A stretch of 64,000 nucleotides of DNA from Hyaloperonospora brassicae (lineage: Eukaryota > Oomycota > Peronosporomycetes > Peronosporales > Peronosporaceae): positions 186,001-250,000 of the forward strand of contig CANTFL010001451.1 in NCBI GenBank assembly GCA_947650285.1. The letters are read 5' to 3'. The notes under the pieces are model-generated. The model saw only the letters and a program-made list of their open reading frames with translations, was not told the DNA's origin and ran no database searches. Numbering within the stretch: the first letter of the stretch is position 1; every line of letters starts with the position of its first letter. Shown here piece after piece: positions 62,768 through 64,000 of the stretch. Position numbers and translations under genes: made by a program.

Positions 62768-64000
62768 GTGCTTGATACGTTTGTGGACCGAGTACAGATA
62801 ATTGCAGTAAGCTTCAAGCGTTTTGGTAGACGCACTTTTCTTAGTGACCACGTGCGTTGGCCGCGTTGCTCACGATTTATGAACCAAGTAGATAGTCGAA
62901 GAGCAATAGAGCAGCCAGAGTCATCTGATGGTCCTCTAGTTAGACACGTACAGATAGCTTCTTCATCACTTGGGCACACGAAGGACACCTCCTTTCACTG
63001 TACATTCCGCTTGATAGGGCCATCAGAAGTAGACTTGCACCAAGACACGATCATGCCTGAGTCACTCATCGATGGCGCGGCCTCGACAGCGGCTATCGTA
63101 CCTGAGCCTACAACTCCGATTGCTGCAGCGAACCCAGGCGAAAACAGACCAGGTTCGTTAAGAGCGACTCCGATGCCGCCACGAGGACCGAACGTTGCAA
63201 ACGTCCTTCGTGCGCCGACACTTGCTGTAGATCATTCTTTGAACCATGCACAAGGACATAGCATCTCTCCTGTTGTGGAGGAAGTATCGCTACCCTCTGG
63301 AGATGACGGACCGTTCAGCGCCAACCGCAACAGCGACATAGACAGTCAACAGAACTCCAGATCAATCTACAACACTGTCGACAACCACAACAACAGCAAC
63401 AACAATGACAAGGCCATTCATAGTCGACGTAACTCCACATCAAACAACAGTAACAACACCAACACCAGCACCAACAACAGTCACGGCTCTGTGGATCAGG
63501 AAGAAACGGCAGGCGGAAGTACGTATCATATTGCTTTTCACACTCACCTTGATCTCGCTAAGCTGTTTTTCGTTCACAGGTTTGAGCGTCGGAGTCATTG
63601 TCGGCCTCACGCTTTCGTGTGCAGTGATCCTAACACTGTTGTTAGCACTACTTTGGTGCTGTAAACGAAAGCGTCGGCGTTCCAAGTCACAGCTGAGCAT
63701 GCTCATGACGACAGCGAACACCGATTCTCCATCTCAAGGACCGATCGTAACCACGTATGCTCCTTTTCAATTCAATCGTCTGGAAAACAGCACCTCACAT
63801 CATTCATCCGCAGCACTGACGATGTGGGAAGATGAGGAGGTTGCTGCGATCCGTATTCCTTTCGAGAAGATAACTTCGACGAAGCTCATAAGCTACGGGG
63901 GAAACGGGCAAGTATACCTCGGCACATATTGCGGCGACCAAGTGGCAGTAAAGCGCTTACTTCCTGATAAACGGAAGAAGTTGCAAGAGGTCAATACCTT
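62768..64000 (+). CDS. receptor-like TKL kinase, 3' end beyond the window
   Basis: Two visible exons: an open frame ending at 63518 and one from 63580 to the window edge, joined by a GTACGT..CACAG intron in phase 1. The first encodes a Pro/Ser then Asn/Ser-rich probable extracellular stalk. The second opens with a membrane helix (VGVIVGLTLSCAVILTLLLA) and a basic stop-transfer (KRKRRR). Next comes a juxtamembrane segment, then the start of a kinase domain: IPFEKITSTKLISYGGNGQV, YLGTYCGDQVAVKRLLP, containing the Gly-rich loop and the VAVK lysine. This layout is typical of oomycete TKL receptor kinases. The 5' end is unresolved: the frame opens at a GTG at 62768, the ATG at 63052 gives no signal peptide, so an upstream exon is likely missing. 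The rest of the kinase lies outside the window. Confidence 0.75.

Noticed and set aside
1..64000. CRISPR arrays, rRNA and tRNA genes, prokaryotic operons
   Set aside because: No regularly spaced repeat-spacer pattern, no rRNA segments, and no convincing tRNA cloverleaf found by eye; spliceosomal introns rule out a prokaryotic source.

Overview
The window looks like nuclear DNA of an oomycete (a Phytophthora/downy-mildew-type stramenopile). Three things point there: eukaryotic genes with short GT..AG introns interleaved with large intronless genes, short intergenic gaps with simple repeats, and oomycete-style families (a triple-PH AGC kinase, a Cys/His protein with an RNG-LHTLC-HR motif, a TKL receptor kinase). 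This taxonomic call is inference from protein style; no rRNA or other marker is present.

Layout. 1-4.5 kb: an unidentified minus-strand ORF and a small Cys/His protein. 4.5-9.3 kb: a multidomain PH-PH-PH/zinc-ribbon/Arb2-like/AGC kinase. 10.1-11.3 kb: an eight-exon UCH-L3-type deubiquitinase. 11.9-15.8 kb: a decayed stretch with scattered Ty1/copia-like fragments. 15.9-16.9 kb: a cytochrome b5-domain protein. 17.2-17.9 kb: ARPC4. 19.0-20.5 kb: an HPF1 (histone PARylation factor 1) homologue. 20.8-27.8 kb: a spermidine/thermospermine-type synthase, mitochondrial EF-Ts and a P5B ATPase. 27.8-31.8 kb: no gene I can support.

31.8-49.8 kb is dominated by two tandem, same-strand, intronless genes of about 2,920 codons each. 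They encode paralogous P-loop proteins resembling the DUF3638/DUF3645 family, and they share an 875-bp tract of about 98% identity with no indels, which looks like gene conversion. 50.3-51.7 kb: an eight-exon TACO1/YebC homologue, divergent from the second giant gene across a promoter with repeated CCAAT boxes. 51.9-53.9 kb: a disordered protein with an RVxF-like motif. 54.9-56.3 kb: a SETD3-like SET methyltransferase. 56.6-59.2 kb: a twelve-exon PARP2-type ADP-ribosyltransferase, followed upstream (59.4-60.9 kb) by a broken PARP copy. 62.8 kb to the edge: a receptor-like TKL kinase cut by the window end.

Functional links (inference). HPF1 and an intact PARP are the two partners of serine ADP-ribosylation. 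The aminopropyltransferase and the P5B ATPase (a class that includes polyamine transporters) both concern polyamines. ARPC4 and the SETD3-like enzyme both concern actin in animals. The giant paralogous pair is the least understood part of the window.
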